NCBI GenBank assembly: GCA_907163375.1
Contig: CAJQUW010011056.1
Span: forward strand, 114,646 to 178,645
Reading direction: 5' to 3'
Origin: Prostheceraeus crozeri
Taxonomy: Eukaryota > Platyhelminthes > Polycladida > Euryleptidae
DNA length: 64,000 nucleotides
The notes under the pieces are model-generated. The model was not told where the DNA came from. It saw only the letters and a program-made list of their open reading frames with translations, and did no database searches. Positions within the stretch are counted from its first letter, which is position 1, and every line of letters begins with the position of its first letter. The position numbers were made by a program, and so were the translations under genes. Shown here piece by piece: positions 22,677 through 34,135 of the stretch.

Positions 22677-24189
22677 ATGTTTTTAAAGGTATGCGAGTAC
22701 TTGTGGTACAATATTTAGTTCTACTTGTGTGAATTACAAATCAGGTGTAATCATTGAAGCAAAATCGGATTTTTCCCTCGTAGATATTTAGCATGGAGTC
22801 GCAGGTATATTGATACCGTTTAATTAGAATATATAATTTAAATGTCATTATTGTGTAAAATTAATTCAAGATAACGATAGGCGATGCATGCTAGATATTG
22901 TTTGGGGCAGTAATTAAAGTTTGTATTATTATATATTTTTTTCCATCCCTACACTGCATTAAGCCAGCGTCGCATATATGCGACGGCCCTGAAAATTAAC
23001 TTAACCCTGATGAAATGATTTCAGACTTCAAAATTATTCTAATTAAGACATTTTGAAATAGTTTGATGAATTATATATGTATAGTATGATATAGTATGTA
23101 TGGGTATAGTATGTATAGTATGATAGTTAAATGAATTCGCAACGTATTTCTTATACCGGCCTTAAATGGGTTAATCAGTTCTTAAAAGAACTCAATGAAG
23201 CTTTCTCGTGGCAATGAATTAAAATTGATCAGCTTTGGCCCAATATCTGGTAAAAATGGAAATCTTAAAACTTGTAATACTACTCAATCTTGCTGTTAAT
23301 ATACTAATACCATAGATTCCAAACACTGCCGTATACACGTTCAAAACAGACGTCTAATATACTGTACCGACTACAGATGCTGATAGTTGAAATAGAATAG
23401 GACAATGGTCACCCTAGGCTAAGGAAATTAAAAATGGATATTATAAAACAACAGGAAACCGATGAATAAAAATTGGAAAAGTGGAGGTAAAATATGGAAC
23501 TACAACGATGCTACTACACTGATTACAAGTGAACTATATCTGACACTACACGAAGTGGATAATGGTAAGAGTGGATAACTGGAAAGTGGATAATGGAGGT
23601 AAACAATAGAACTACAATGACACTACACCGAAAGCAATGAAATTATACACACTATACCTAAGACTAAATATGGAAAATACTATTTCTTCACTTGAATTTG
23701 TTATCACCAGTTTCTTAATCCGTCTATAATACTTCATGTTATCCCACATTTTTTCATTTGTTCTTCATTTGAAATACAATACATCGATCACTACTTCAGC
23801 TACCGATTAAGGGATATAAAACATAATACTGCAGCCCGTCAGTCATCAGCAGGTACTCGTCTAGTTGTGTTTCGACCCCTAACCTGTATAGTTAGTAGTG
23901 TTAGTGTATAGTTAGTATAGTTAGTGACATATTTCTAAAAGTAATTTAATGGAATGAAATAAAGATGCAGTACATGGGCTTGAGTTATATCAAAGCGAAA
24001 ACTGAAACAAATATCTGGCTGCATTAAATTGCAAAACATGAATCTGTTGGATAGAAATTTCTGTTCGATCAAGAGTAGCAATCTGTTACATAAAATTCTG
24101 ACAAAATAGTGAAAAAGATAACAAAAGTATCACGCTTCAATCTGAGAAAAAGCGACGGAAGAAAATATGGGGCAACTTATTTATACTGT

Positions 24190-26097
24190 ATCACGAAGTG
24201 CTGTATCCACTTTACGCTGCGTTGCCGTCGTCTTCGCAAACTCATTCTGTGCTTCTTTCAATTTACTTTCCGCGGTCTCTATCATCGCTTGTGCCACAGC
24301 TATTTGGGTTGTGTCATTTGCTTTAACCGCACTCTTCAGCTTGTCAGTAGCTTATGTCAGTAATTCATTCCCTGTCATCATCAGTTGGATGCTGCTTGCT
24401 TCTTCCTTCCCCAGCTTGGCTTCTTTGTGATTTTCTGTGATCGCATGTTCACTAAAATTGCATTTTTCCGCTGTTCTTCACATTCTTTTTCAGCCAACTC
24501 GCTTCTTTCTCTCCTCTTGGTTCGCCTCCATGTGAGCGAATTCCTGACGTCGTTGCCCAATGCCGTTGATGGTCGATTCGCCCAAGCATGTTCGCTGGGA
24601 CGTCACATCGTTCCCACTGATGTATAAGGCCCTATCCACCTCACTGTTTCCGTGAGACAATGATAGCACCTTTTCCCCGAGATTTCCCAATTACTTGTAC
24701 CTCTCCTAGATTGTTCTTCGCTTTGAAAATCCCCGCCCAGTATTGGTCAACACTCATCACAGCTTCGGTGTTGGCGATGTCATCCACCATTAAGAGCTTC
24801 CATTCGTCCACGAGTCGATCACAATCAACATCTCTACCAATTGCTTTTGCCAACCTGCGAAAAACCTAACATCTTTCTTTTCTGGTTGGAAAACTGATGC
24901 ATCGCGTATGATTGGGTTTGTCATGGGCAGTACCTTTTGTAGATAGACGATGAATGTGACGTAGAATTTCTGAAACCCCAGGAGAATTTGGCGCTTCAAA
25001 CCTTGGTTCAATTTTATCAAACATTCTCGTGCATCGTCGCCGATTCCCATTTCCTTCAACTCAAGTTGATTTTCAACCAGGCAGACGTTGATGTCCTTCA
25101 CGTTTGGTTTGAACTCTTTGCTTGACTTTTCATAACTCTATTGATAATTTTCTGAAGAAATTCAGCCATTCGATCGCGCAGAACATGGATCAATGTTTGC
25201 CGTGACTGAAGTGGTATCATGACGTCATTAAATGTGGTCGCAGCAAAGGAGAAAATTCAAAATCGTCACCATCGTCGGTTGTTGCAATCCTATTTTGATT
25301 CTGATATATCACGCTTTCTTCATGTCATCCGGCAGATTCTTGGGAATGTAGACGAGGAGGTACTTTCTAACGGACTCCTAGATTTCGAGACGTGTCACAG
25401 CAGGCCCAAGAGCCAGCCATCTACATTCAACGAATTTCATCGGTTCTCTTTCTATACTTCCAAGCTTCAATTGCAAGTCATACAAGTCAACCCGCCTTGC
25501 AGCCGATCATTGAAACCACTAAAAGACTTCATTGTTCAAAGCGGCAGCGCTTGATCCGAACTCTTGCAGTACCTTTGACAACGAATTGTGAAATTGTGTA
25601 GGACACATGTATCAGCATCGATGAGACCGATGTTGCATGCATCAGTCATTTGCTTATCCACCTTCCTCCATACTGCTTTGTTTACGTTTGGACCATCACT
25701 ACCCAGAATCAAAAGACCAGACAGCTTCAACTTCGATTGAACCAATAATCTTCTCTGCAAGATCGCAACTGGTAGCGTGGCCCATCAGAAAAGTTCTTAA
25801 ATTATGACTCACAACCTCCCCCTTTTCTTCGGACCAATTTCTCACGTAAATTTCCATCTGCTTCTTGTTCTGTTCATTAGTTGTTTCATCATACATAATA
25901 GTGAAGTATCCATTAGATTGATGAAGTTCATTATTCATTTTGATATGAAAATATGGCCCTGGAGCCTCGCTGATCAGATATGACACTTTTGATGAACTCA
26001 TAGCAAAATTTTCTGCTTCTCCAGGAAACACAGCTTGAAAAGGGTCCTTCACACCATCACAAGATGCAAAACTATAATGGGAATGAACGACTTTCAT
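24190..26097 (-). pseudogene. Decayed hAT transposase (coiled-tail lineage)
   Basis: Transposase of the 19308-26735 hAT, read right to left in several frames. 26097-25699 has IMYDETTNEQNKKQMEIYVR with the first catalytic aspartate. 25760-25536 has GSDGPNVNKAV with the second and CVLHNFTI after it. 25101-24790 has the linker helices (LGFQKFYVTFIVYLQKVLPM, RDASVFQPEKKDVRFF). 24690-24490 has the hATC remnant LSLSHGNSEVDR then STINGIGQRRQEF. Beyond it to about 24190 the minus strand is Lys/Glu-rich and heptad-like, an eroded coiled coil as in the hAT at 3772-5766. At least five frame changes or stops separate these pieces, so it is inactive. 23175-24189 and 26098-26635 are non-coding parts of the element. 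Confidence 0.75.
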
Positions 26098-26741
26098 TGC
26101 CCACAGCTATTCGGCTTTTACAGTTTGGTCAGATCTCGAAAAGCAAGTTGAAATCATTTTAGCTGGTTGGTTTGTCGAAGTCGAGGGCACGCTCTCCGAT
26201 ATCAGCGAAGTCTGTGAATCTCCTAACATGTCCTTCGAGATTTGTGTCCCGAAACATGTGTTCAAAACATACATTTAATCGGTGATAATACGATATCTGA
26301 AATAGATGACCGGATGTTGAATGTTGAATTGTATGTTGAATCGCATGAAAAGTTAAACCAGATATATGACTTGAGCTGTTGTCCTTTAACTTCCTTTTCG
26401 CTTCTCGTTTTGATTTCCTTGTATAGGTATAACATGTAACTCGAATTTTGCTATAATACAGATTTGCAATTCAAATATGGCTTGAGCCAAATTTTTTAAT
26501 TGAAAGGCATTAAAACTGGCACAAATCAAACATGAATTAAGCTACCATTGAGATTCGATGAATTTTCCATCACTCAGCCAAAAGATAGGAAAATGATTTG
26601 GAAAAAATTCGATGAGTTTCGCATCACTCATTTAAAAAATAGGAAAAATAGGAGGATTCTTGAAAAAATAGGAAAAATAATAGGAAATAGGAAAAAATAG
26701 AAAATATAGGAAAAATAGGAGCGCTGGGAGGCCTGCTTAGG

Positions 26742-26900
26742 TAGCACGGACGTCATAATGCATGACATTAATACGGGCTCTTATGTCCCTATCAATCGCC
26801 CACCTTTCTGGCCAACCTACGGGGAGCCAATTTTTCCTGTACACTCGATATGAATCAGGCTTATTATAAAGTAAAGGTTGATCCTAAGGATGCCCCTAAA
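26742..26900 (+). pseudogene. Gypsy RT fragment between two insertions
   Basis: Short piece of the gypsy RT region trapped between the hAT (ending 26735) and the next transposon (starting 26901). DMNQAYYKVKVDPKD, around RT motif A, is recognisable near 26848-26892. Part of the fossil element. Confidence 0.65.
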
Positions 26901-27875
26901 GGGCTCGGCCAAGCGAAAATGAACAGCAACATCAAAAAACAAAGTTCCGATTTAAGATTTCTAACGTGTGTTTTCTTACAGCTAATATTCTGAAGTTTTT
27001 GCAACAGATCGAGTTTTTGTCATAACATCTATATTTAGCCAGAAAATTGAAATTCAAGTTAGATGATTTTTTAATTTCAACGCAATATATTTTCAGCGTT
27101 TTTTGGATTTTTTTTCTGTCTCGTATCTCTATTAAATGTTTGATTGGACTTAAATGATTCACTTCATGAGCGACTGTTAGGTAATGTTAAGCGATGTTAC
27201 CATTATTCATTTGATTTAGAAATCATTGATAAGTATTTCATGGCTGAGACAGAAAGGTGACATTTGAGTTTGCCATTGTGATTCCGTTACCAAAAAATAT
27301 CATTATATTTTTCTTATTCTCAAGGCTCTTGTAGAAAGATGCTGATATCATGTCAAAGCAAGCATATTTATCAAAGTCAACTGCTGGTATAATGGAGATT
27401 TTGTAATTAATATATTTTCTCATTGAAAATGACAGTGCTTTTGTGTGATTCCGTTACCGGTAACGGAATCACATCATCCGTTTATCGATAAATGTTATAT
27501 AAGTCGCAATAATTATGCCCCGCAGATGGTCAATAATACCAAATATCAAGAAAAAAAAAATGTTTTAGTTAAAAAACAATCATTTTTGACATGTATGAGC
27601 CCGTGATTTGAAAGGATAAATTACAAAAGCAGAGATTTCATGCTAGGCCTATAAGCACTCTAGTTATGATGAAAACTGTCCGATCATTTCATGGCATACT
27701 TTTGCATCATCGCACGTTGCTGATCACTGAACTTGAACGAATATCGAAGCCTTGCGGTTCCCAATGTGCTGATTTGTGGTTCGGGACACACAAAAAGCGC
27801 GTTTTTAATATCCTCGCTGCTAGAGTCGGCATCATCAGGATCTCGGTAAATCCCGAAGCTTCCTGTGCTTTGCAG

Positions 27876-29734
27876 TTACCTGATTTTCATTTTGTTCGTG
27901 GTGGTGCTGCACACTGCGGCAACATAGAGAATGGAACGACCTCTTTCTGTTGGTATGGGAATTGTGACATAACTTCCTGCCTTCACAGATGCCGGCTGGT
28001 CTTCGGAGATTCCGGTGACAGATGAAACCTGTTGAACTAGCACATGCAGTTCTGGAGATGGCTGCATTGAGTCATTTGATAAGGTAACGATACCTGGATC
28101 GACAGTCCGCACACAATGAACACGATGCGTGCCTGGAATGGCGATTGCACTAACCCCCCCCCCCCGGATTGCATCAAGTTCTGTTCTTCGCCTCTCAATC
28201 TCCATATTTGGCACATAAAGAATCTTGATAGTGGTCAAGTGTTTGGCACATGCAGCGTAGTCAGCAGCTGACTTAACAAGGTATCTCCTGACCTTGTGAC
28301 AGCTCCCTTTTGACAGTGCCGCCAACCCCGTCGACAGCTCCCTTTCCATGCGACGTAGCGAAGAAATGCCAGTTGACAACCAAGCCCTTCGTCTGCTTCA
28401 TACATGAGATAAGGGTAAGCATAAATTTCTGCTTGTAATGCTGTGCCGCTCCATCAGAGAAAATGTCAATGTGAGTCAGATTAGTAGTCATCTCAGTCTT
28501 GATCTGGTCGATGATTGAACTTAAAGCATTACTGCAGCAGTATATTTATCGTGAGATAACCGATCTGAGACAACAGCAAAAGACGTGGTCCCTTCTTTAG
28601 TCCATACAACGGCCGAGAACACAGCGAGCTGCTTGTGTACCAAATGACCACTCTGGATCTCATCTTGCTCAATTATGGATGCATTTTCATTGAAATCTAC
28701 CTGCAACACGGCATGGTGGTGATGAGGGGTAGTGTGCATTCGCTGAAACGCTGACGACTGCTGTTTCTTAATGAAGCAATGGATCTTGAAAGCAGGAAGC
28801 TTCTCAGCCAGGGAAGACATGGCATCCCATACGGTACCACACAGTTCAGTCTCTTCTGGTTGTCCTTCGGCATTCCGCACCCATTGAAGCCACTTGATCT
28901 GCTCCCCGGCCACGGCATCATCAACTGATGTCAACAAGCAATCGACTGAAACTTTCTCTTTACGGTTTTCACAATGTCCGAACATGCAATCTTCCCTATT
29001 GGGATCACACGCGATAGCTTGCAGAAGTTCAATGTTAGTAGTTGGAGCACTCGAGACGGACTTCATGCCCTGTAGAAGGAAATCGACGTTGGCGTGATAA
29101 ATGCAGACACAAACATTATGTGGCATCTTATCTTTGTAAAGAACCACATCTGGACGTAAGGTCTTGAATGTAGAAAGTTTCACTGAGTCGTTAGGATACT
29201 CTTCTCGATACAATGCAAATACCTCGCGGATTGTCATCAACAAGTACCGACGTTGTTCCTTCACTTTGATGCCGTCACGGATCACTATGATTGAATCTTT
29301 TCTCCCCGGTGCCATCCAGGAAATGTCGTTGCGAAGGTAGAATTTTTGTACTCTTGCCTCAACTTCCCGTGATAACTTGTTGTGCGGAGTCGTTGGAGTC
29401 TTGATATCACGAGACGGGATTTCTTCCGTATCACAATGTCCGCATAATCTTCTTCAACTTCCGAGGAGACCGAGGCAAGGCTGCCCTAGCCCGATTCACA
29501 GCGGGAGCGAGACTAGATTTCGCCTGATACGGTTCTTTGTCACCTTCTGATCTAGCCTTCTTTGTGGCACGCCATCTTCGCATATTTTCTGTGCTTCTTC
29601 TTAGAAAGATCAGGATTGGCAGCTCTAGCTCTCTTCTTTCGCTCACAGTCTTTCCGCTTCCATATTTCTGGTCCCATCTTCGCTTTCTTCCTTTCCCGGT
29701 AGCGACGTTGCTTCTCAGCTGCGGCAAGTGGCAT
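27876..29734 (-). pseudogene. Putative transposase of the 4-bp-TSD transposon, frame-broken
   Basis: Pieces in order: 29734-29552 (very basic N terminus, MPLAAAEKQRRYRERKKAKM, then more RKK clusters, likely DNA contact); 29315-28521 (265 codons, with EDCMFGHCENRKE, a Cys/His cluster, and HHHHAVLQVDFNENASI with a candidate catalytic aspartate); 28491-28273 (IDIFSDGAAQHYKQKFML and FFATSHGKGAVDGVGG, with SDG and DG aspartates that are the best candidates for the other active-site residues); 28379-27876 (YLVKSAADYAACAKHL and a C-terminal tail). Frame shifts lie near 28525, 28330 and between 29552 and 29315. I know this SDGAA...HGKG-DG-GG pattern as a widespread invertebrate transposon protein, but my superfamily placement is tentative. 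Confidence 0.65.
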
Positions 29735-29787
29735 CTTCCCGGTAGCACTAATTCATTCAGTCACCAGCAAAAATGTATTGAAGACTG

Positions 29788-30007
29788 AAGGATTCCAGGA
29801 ATCCTTGAGGCTGGGAATCCCAGGTAATCTATCTATAGATATGAAGTATTTTGGAATTTTTCAGTGAACCGATAAGAGCCAATTGTTATTCGATAAGGTT
29901 GAAATCAAACCAGAATTGAGGATGTGACTACGTGAGTTTTCCAGGAATCCTTGACACAGCGGGGAGTCCCAGAATACCCTGGTATTTATAGATATGAAGT
30001 ATCTTGT
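29788..30007. repeat. Direct repeat inside the 4-bp-TSD transposon
   Basis: tccaggaatccttga ... ccc-ag-aata-c ... tatagatatgaagtat occurs at about 29788-29853 and again at 29939-30005, spaced 151 bp. It lies just upstream of the transposase start (minus strand), so a duplicated promoter or regulatory segment is possible. Confidence 0.65.
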
Positions 30008-30658
30008 CAGCGAGCACAGTCACCACTGTGACTCGATATGTTAGAATAATCCCAAAAGCACGCCATCCTAACCACGAACCTATCCTACCTCCTTACATAG
30101 AACGCAGATACGCGTGCATTCGTTACATGCAATGCTTTCAAAACATTGAAAGTAAACCATGAAAATACTTAATACTTGTAGAGATATGATAAACAAGTCG
30201 CAAATGTTTCACGTCTTAACCTAATTTTCTTCAACATTTGTGATTCCGTTACCTTGTGATTCCGTTACCACGTTTGGTCAAATATTTGGTCAATTTTATA
30301 ATGGAAGTATTGTATCAAATATCCCAATACTTGAAATAAAGTTAGGCCAAGCAACCTAAAATAGCATAAAATAATCGAAACCAATATCTTTGCAGAGGAA
30401 CAGCATATTTAGATCCATTCACTGAACCTATGAAAAAGTCATGTCCAAATCACGTGATTCCGTTACTATTGACTTTCGCGCCTGTAAAACATATATCAAT
30501 ATATTTTTCAAAGTTGATACTATGCCTGCTTGGAGGACCGATCATGCCCATAAACATCGCGCATTTCGTTAGTTTATCAGATGTTTCTTTACTGAGTACC
30601 AGTCTCATGAAAATGTGTAAATGCTCAAATGTGATTCCGTTACCGCTTGGCCGAGCCC

Positions 30659-31512
30659 TAAATCAGCATTTGTCACGCGTGATGCCCAGTATCAGTTCAC
30701 TCGAATGCCCTTCGTCCTTAACGGAACTCCCTCCACATGTCAATGTCTGATGAATTCCTTGTTGAAAAATCTACTTTTCAAGTCAGCCATTGCTTATTTG
30801 GATGACATAATTGCATTCGGTTCCACATTTGAAGAAACGCTCCAGCATTTAGAGGAGGTCCTAGAAAGGCTAGCGAAGTCCGGAGTCAAGGTGAAACCCA
30901 CTAAATGTCACCTATTTAAGTCAGAGATCCTTTTTCTTGGTCATACCATTTCTCCCGCTGGAATCCACACCGATCCTAGTAGGATAGAAACCATCAAATC
31001 CTGGTCCCCTCCTTTGAATGGGAAGGAAATCAAATCCTTTTTAGGATTAGTAAACTACTATCAGAAGTTTGTTCCAAATCTGTCTCAGATCGCTTCCCCT
31101 TTGCGAAACTTAGAAATAGCCAAAACGTGGAATTGGACAGCTGATTGTGAAGATGCCTTCCAGAGAATAAAAGATCTCTTGACCACAGCACCAGTGGTCA
31201 CAGTCACCAGTGGTCACTGAAGTCACACTCCCCGACTTCAGCCCTGAGGCCTCCACGTTTATAATAGATTGCGACGCATGTGATTCTGGTATCGGGGCAG
31301 TACTATCACTGGAACAAGGTGGCAAGCTGCGACTTATAGCGTTTGGTAGTAAATCTTTGTCGAGGGAACAGCGATCGTATTGTCCAACTCAGAAGATGCT
31401 TTCACTCGTATTTTTCATGGAATATAATCGAGAGTATCTGATTCCTCGACCATTTATCATTCGTACGGACCACAGTGCTCTGTGGTCCAGATTTAATTAT
31501 TTTAATTATTGA
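30659..31512 (+). pseudogene. Gypsy RT (rest) and RNase H region
   Basis: Part of the gypsy fossil. Contains RT motifs (FTRMPFVLNGTPSTCQ, AYLDDIIAFGS, the latter the catalytic motif C), the connection phrase FLGLVNYYQKFVPNLS and an RNase H domain (FIIDCDACDSGIGAVL, then RTDHSALW). Several disruptions are present. The family reverse-transcribes element RNA into cDNA within virus-like particles. Confidence 0.88.
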
Positions 31513-31768
31513 TTATAATTTCCAGATTTTGTACCGTCGCGGCAAGTATCATGGCAACGCCGACAGTTTGAGCCGTAGACCCTTCAGAAAGGTTGGACAT
31601 GAAGAATGCCCATCATGAAATCCACAAGCTGCGATACATAGTCAGCATCTCCCCAGCGAAACTAGCAGAATACTGTCACCGCTTTTGGAAACACGCAAGC
31701 CTCCGCATCATAAGAAATCAGAACTTAATCGAAGGGTAGCTGTGGTCACTCGATTACCGTAATCCGCC

Positions 31769-33094
31769 GTGTCCACATCTGAGGGAAATTCCAGCTTTAG
31801 TGCGGACGATGCCGACAGTGAGAGCTCTTTTAACACACCTGAAATCGCCGGTACTCCCATACTGTCCTCCAACGTTGACATAGGAGCGGTCCAGGAAAGC
31901 GATTTCGATTTAGGCCCCGTGCTAAACTGTCTTCATCGAGGTCATCCGAAACCCTCCAAAACAGCCCTGATGTCATTCGGTAGGATAACCAGGATTCTTT
32001 TTAGCCGGTTCGACCAACTTGAGCTAGAAAATGGGATTCTCGTGCGAAAAACAAGAAATGCACGCCAAATAGTAACCCCATGGAAGTTGCGTTCTGTCGT
32101 GTTACACGGTGCTCATTACCAATCTGGTTACGGTGGCCTGCGTCAAACTCGCCTTAGAATCCTGAAGAAGTTATGGTGGCCCGATAGTACGCAAGAAATC
32201 GATGACTATGTACGCTGCTGTCTAGTATGTGCTCAAACTAAGAGAACAGGACGTCACCGGGTGGCGCCATTGCAACCCCTACCCAAGGCATACGCCAACC
32301 AGGCTGTCCATAAAGATTTAGCCGGGCCTCTCAGACCATCATCGAAAGGCAACGTTTACTTGTGCGTCATGATCGATCGGTTCACCTCCTGGATGGAAGC
32401 CATCCCTATCCCAGACAAGAGGGCACAGACAGTAGCATCTGCTTTCGTTCACCAGTGGGTCTGTCGTTACGGTATACCCGAGCACTTGTATAGTGACCAC
32501 GGCCAAGAAGTTTCCGGGAGCTTAATGAATTCCATATGCACTGAGTTAGGAATAGAAAAAATCCGCACATCACCCCGGCACCCCCAGGCAGATGGCAAAG
32601 TAAAGCTAGTAATTCAGCAGTTGAAGGCCGGTCTTCGCACTTATCTGGCAGACAAAGAAGGCGACTGGGAAGATTACCTAAACCCTGTTCTTCTGAACCT
32701 AAGGACTATCGAGAGTGCTAGCTCTGGGCTTGCTCCCGCGATGATGACCTTGGGAAGGGAACTGCTCTTACCTTACGAATCCATGATTGACCCTTGCTTC
32801 CGTGACCCCTCTGACCCTCATGAGTTCCTATTTGAGATTCGTAACCAGCTGCACACTGTTCACTCCAAAGCCAGAGTGTCCTACACTCGAGCTCAGCGCC
32901 AGCAGAAAAGGTATTCTGATACGAAGGTTCATGACGATAAGTTCAGAGTAGGTGATTGGGTTTTTATAAGAGGTCAACCGAAACACACATTAGACCCCTC
33001 ACAATTCTTAGGCCCCTATCGAGCATCGAGTTACCAAACGACTTTCGGACCCTGTATGCAGTTAAGCCGGCGAGAGAAGATGGCGAAGTCGTGA
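31769..33094 (+). pseudogene. Gypsy integrase region
   Basis: A 441-residue open frame of the gypsy fossil. An HHCC zinc-binding module (HYQSGYGGLRQT, then CCLVCAQTKRTG) precedes the catalytic core (VHKDLAGPL, LYSDHGQEV, with the DD-E arrangement completed downstream in SPRHPQADGK) and a basic C-terminal part (RVGDWVFIRGQPK). No chromodomain is visible. It would join cDNA to host DNA. Confidence 0.9.
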
Positions 33095-33148
33095 ACACGC
33101 GTTTGTGTCAACGGGAAAGATGGGTTCATTTCATTAAATCTTCGACCC

Positions 33149-33730
33149 GTGCGAGCTCCGGGATTTGCACGAATACAACAAAAACGACACATACGTTGCG
33201 AGTGTGAATGCCCGTGTCAAGGTCGAGACACGGCGGTGGACGCGAGTGCTCAAGTACCTGCATTGCGATCGGAGGAGAACAGTCATCACTCTGTCGCGGT
33301 TGGTGGCGAGTGGGAACTGACCAGCGCGTCACCTTCAGACGAGGAGAACGCGATGCGCTGGACCAGAGGCCTGCTTGGTGATCGAGCGGAAAGCGCGGCC
33401 ATCGACGTAGAGGGGAGAGGAGGCGTTTCATTCGATTCCGACCGGCAGCAAGTGTTTGTGACTAACGATAGTGAACATTCGACGGATTTGACTACTCTCA
33501 GTGATTCGGATACCGATCCGTGTGAGATACCGTACAATCGTAAACATTCGACACACTTGACTACCTTTAGTGACTCGGAAACGGATCCTTGCCAATTATC
33601 TGTGACGAACTCATGGAGGACGAGTGATTGCTTTCGACAACTACTCTTGCTGAAAGTCTTCTGTGAGCAAGCTCTTCTTGCAAAAGCGTTTAATTGTCTT
33701 GCTAGTGACAATTTGTATTCTAAGAAATAG
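33149..33730 (+). pseudogene. Extra 3' open frame of the gypsy element
   Basis: A 193-codon open frame between integrase and the 3' LTR. No family recognised, no signal peptide or membrane segment. Residues about 108-155 hold a tandem duplication of 24 residues (HSTDLTTLSDSDTDPC against HSTHLTTFSDSETDPC). Most codon differences between the two copies are silent, which suggests the frame was once translated. It is rich in Ser, Asp and Glu. The chosen ATG is simply the first in the frame; it may be a C-terminal extension of pol. Confidence 0.5.
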
Positions 33731-33928
33731 TAACAAGTGTTCAACCGTGCTTGAGTGTTTAACTAACTCTATGGATTTATATCGTCAATTCTTCCAATTG
33801 AGTGATACAGTATAGTAAAGACATTTGAAGAAACAACGTGTCTTGTAGCTGCTTTATTTTATCCTTGCTTTGTCGAGTCTTTTGTGTATATCCGTGTCTA
33901 ACCACCCCCAACTTTGTGGTGTAGGGGG

Positions 33929-34135
33929 TGTGATGAGTGCCGATGTTTTAATCGGATCTTTGTTTTAAGTTGAGCCATGTTTAAACCGAATAGAAGACAA
34001 TTTCGAAAGAAAAGCCTGTAAAAAAAGCTTGTTAGCTGAGTTCTCTTTATTTTGCCGTACTATTACCAATAAAGCTCTACCTGACTTGTCCTTCGACTTC
34101 CTCCTGTCTGAAGATTTAAACGCCTATACATTACA
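33929..34135 (+). repeat. 3' LTR of the gypsy element
   Basis: TGTGATGAGTGCCG to ATACATTACA, 207 bp, preceded by a purine-rich gtagggggtg that could be the end of the polypurine tract. Followed by tgcg, also found before the 5' LTR. Confidence 0.93.

Larger units (their letters stand above)
19629..23170 (+). mobile_element. piggyBac transposon in a TTAA site
   Basis: Flanked by TTAA at 19625-19628 and 23171-23174, with inverted ends CCCATTT (then GGCGCC left, AAGGCC right). Just inside lie short hairpins built on GTCGCA/TGCGAC: gcgtcgcaaaaatgcgacgac near 19643 and gcgtcgcatatatgcgacgg near 22968; another tgcgacg at about 19995. It encodes a piggyBac transposase on the plus strand. The insertion is proved by an empty copy of the same target at 56843-56846 within the window. 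Non-coding 19700-20750 and 22680-22960 show no other gene. Confidence 0.93.
19308..26735. mobile_element. hAT transposon with 6-bp TSD, containing a piggyBac
   Basis: Terminal inverted repeat CAGGCCTCCCAGCGCTCCTA (19308 on the left, complement ending 26735), followed inside both ends by aaaaaataggaaaaataggag arrays (19334-19396 and 26636-26721). The hexamer cttagg flanks both ends (19302-19307 and 26736-26741). A decayed transposase lies on the minus strand (about 24190-26097). A piggyBac (19629-23170) sits in its 3' part; without it the element is about 3.9 kb. Like the hAT at 3772-5766 it shows a target duplication shorter than 8 bp and a transposase with a coiled C-terminal tail, so both probably belong to one hAT lineage. 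It interrupts the gypsy pol gene. Confidence 0.88.
26901..30658. mobile_element. DNA transposon with 4-bp TSD, possibly Sola
   Basis: Inverted termini GGGCTCGGCCAAGCG (26901-26915; complement ending 30658) flanked by taaa at 26897-26900 and 30659-30662. The motif GTGATTCCGTTACC recurs near both ends: about 27279 and a head-to-head pair at 27449-27476 on the left; about 30241, 30254, 30454 and 30631 on the right, the last abutting the terminus. It encodes a large protein on the minus strand (about 27876-29734). Four-base duplications and a DDD-type enzyme are described for the Sola superfamily; I use that name only as a suggestion. It interrupts the gypsy RT. 26916-27660 and 30010-30630 are non-coding apart from the motifs. 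Confidence 0.75.
17061..34135 (+). mobile_element. Ty3/gypsy LTR retrotransposon fossil with two nested insertions
   Basis: Bounded by LTRs of about 205 bp (17061-17264 and 33929-34135) that start TG and end CA; tgcg flanks both outer ends. Parts in order: 5' LTR, initiator-Met-like primer site, gag, protease region, RT, RNase H, integrase, an extra 3' frame, 3' LTR. RNase H before integrase marks Ty3/gypsy. The LTRs differ by about 10 substitutions and three small gaps in about 205 bp (about 5%), so the insertion is of moderate age. A hAT (19308-26735) and a 4-bp-TSD DNA transposon (26901-30658) inserted later into the pol region. Without them it is about 5.9 kb. It is broken: two large insertions plus several coding disruptions. 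Confidence 0.93.

Noticed and set aside
24109-24627. Hydrophobic, membrane-like frames on the plus strand
   Set aside because: Antisense of the eroded Lys/Glu-rich tail of the hAT transposase.
33286-33744. 152-codon minus-strand frame
   Set aside because: Antisense to the extra gypsy frame, whose codon-level repeat pattern supports the plus strand.
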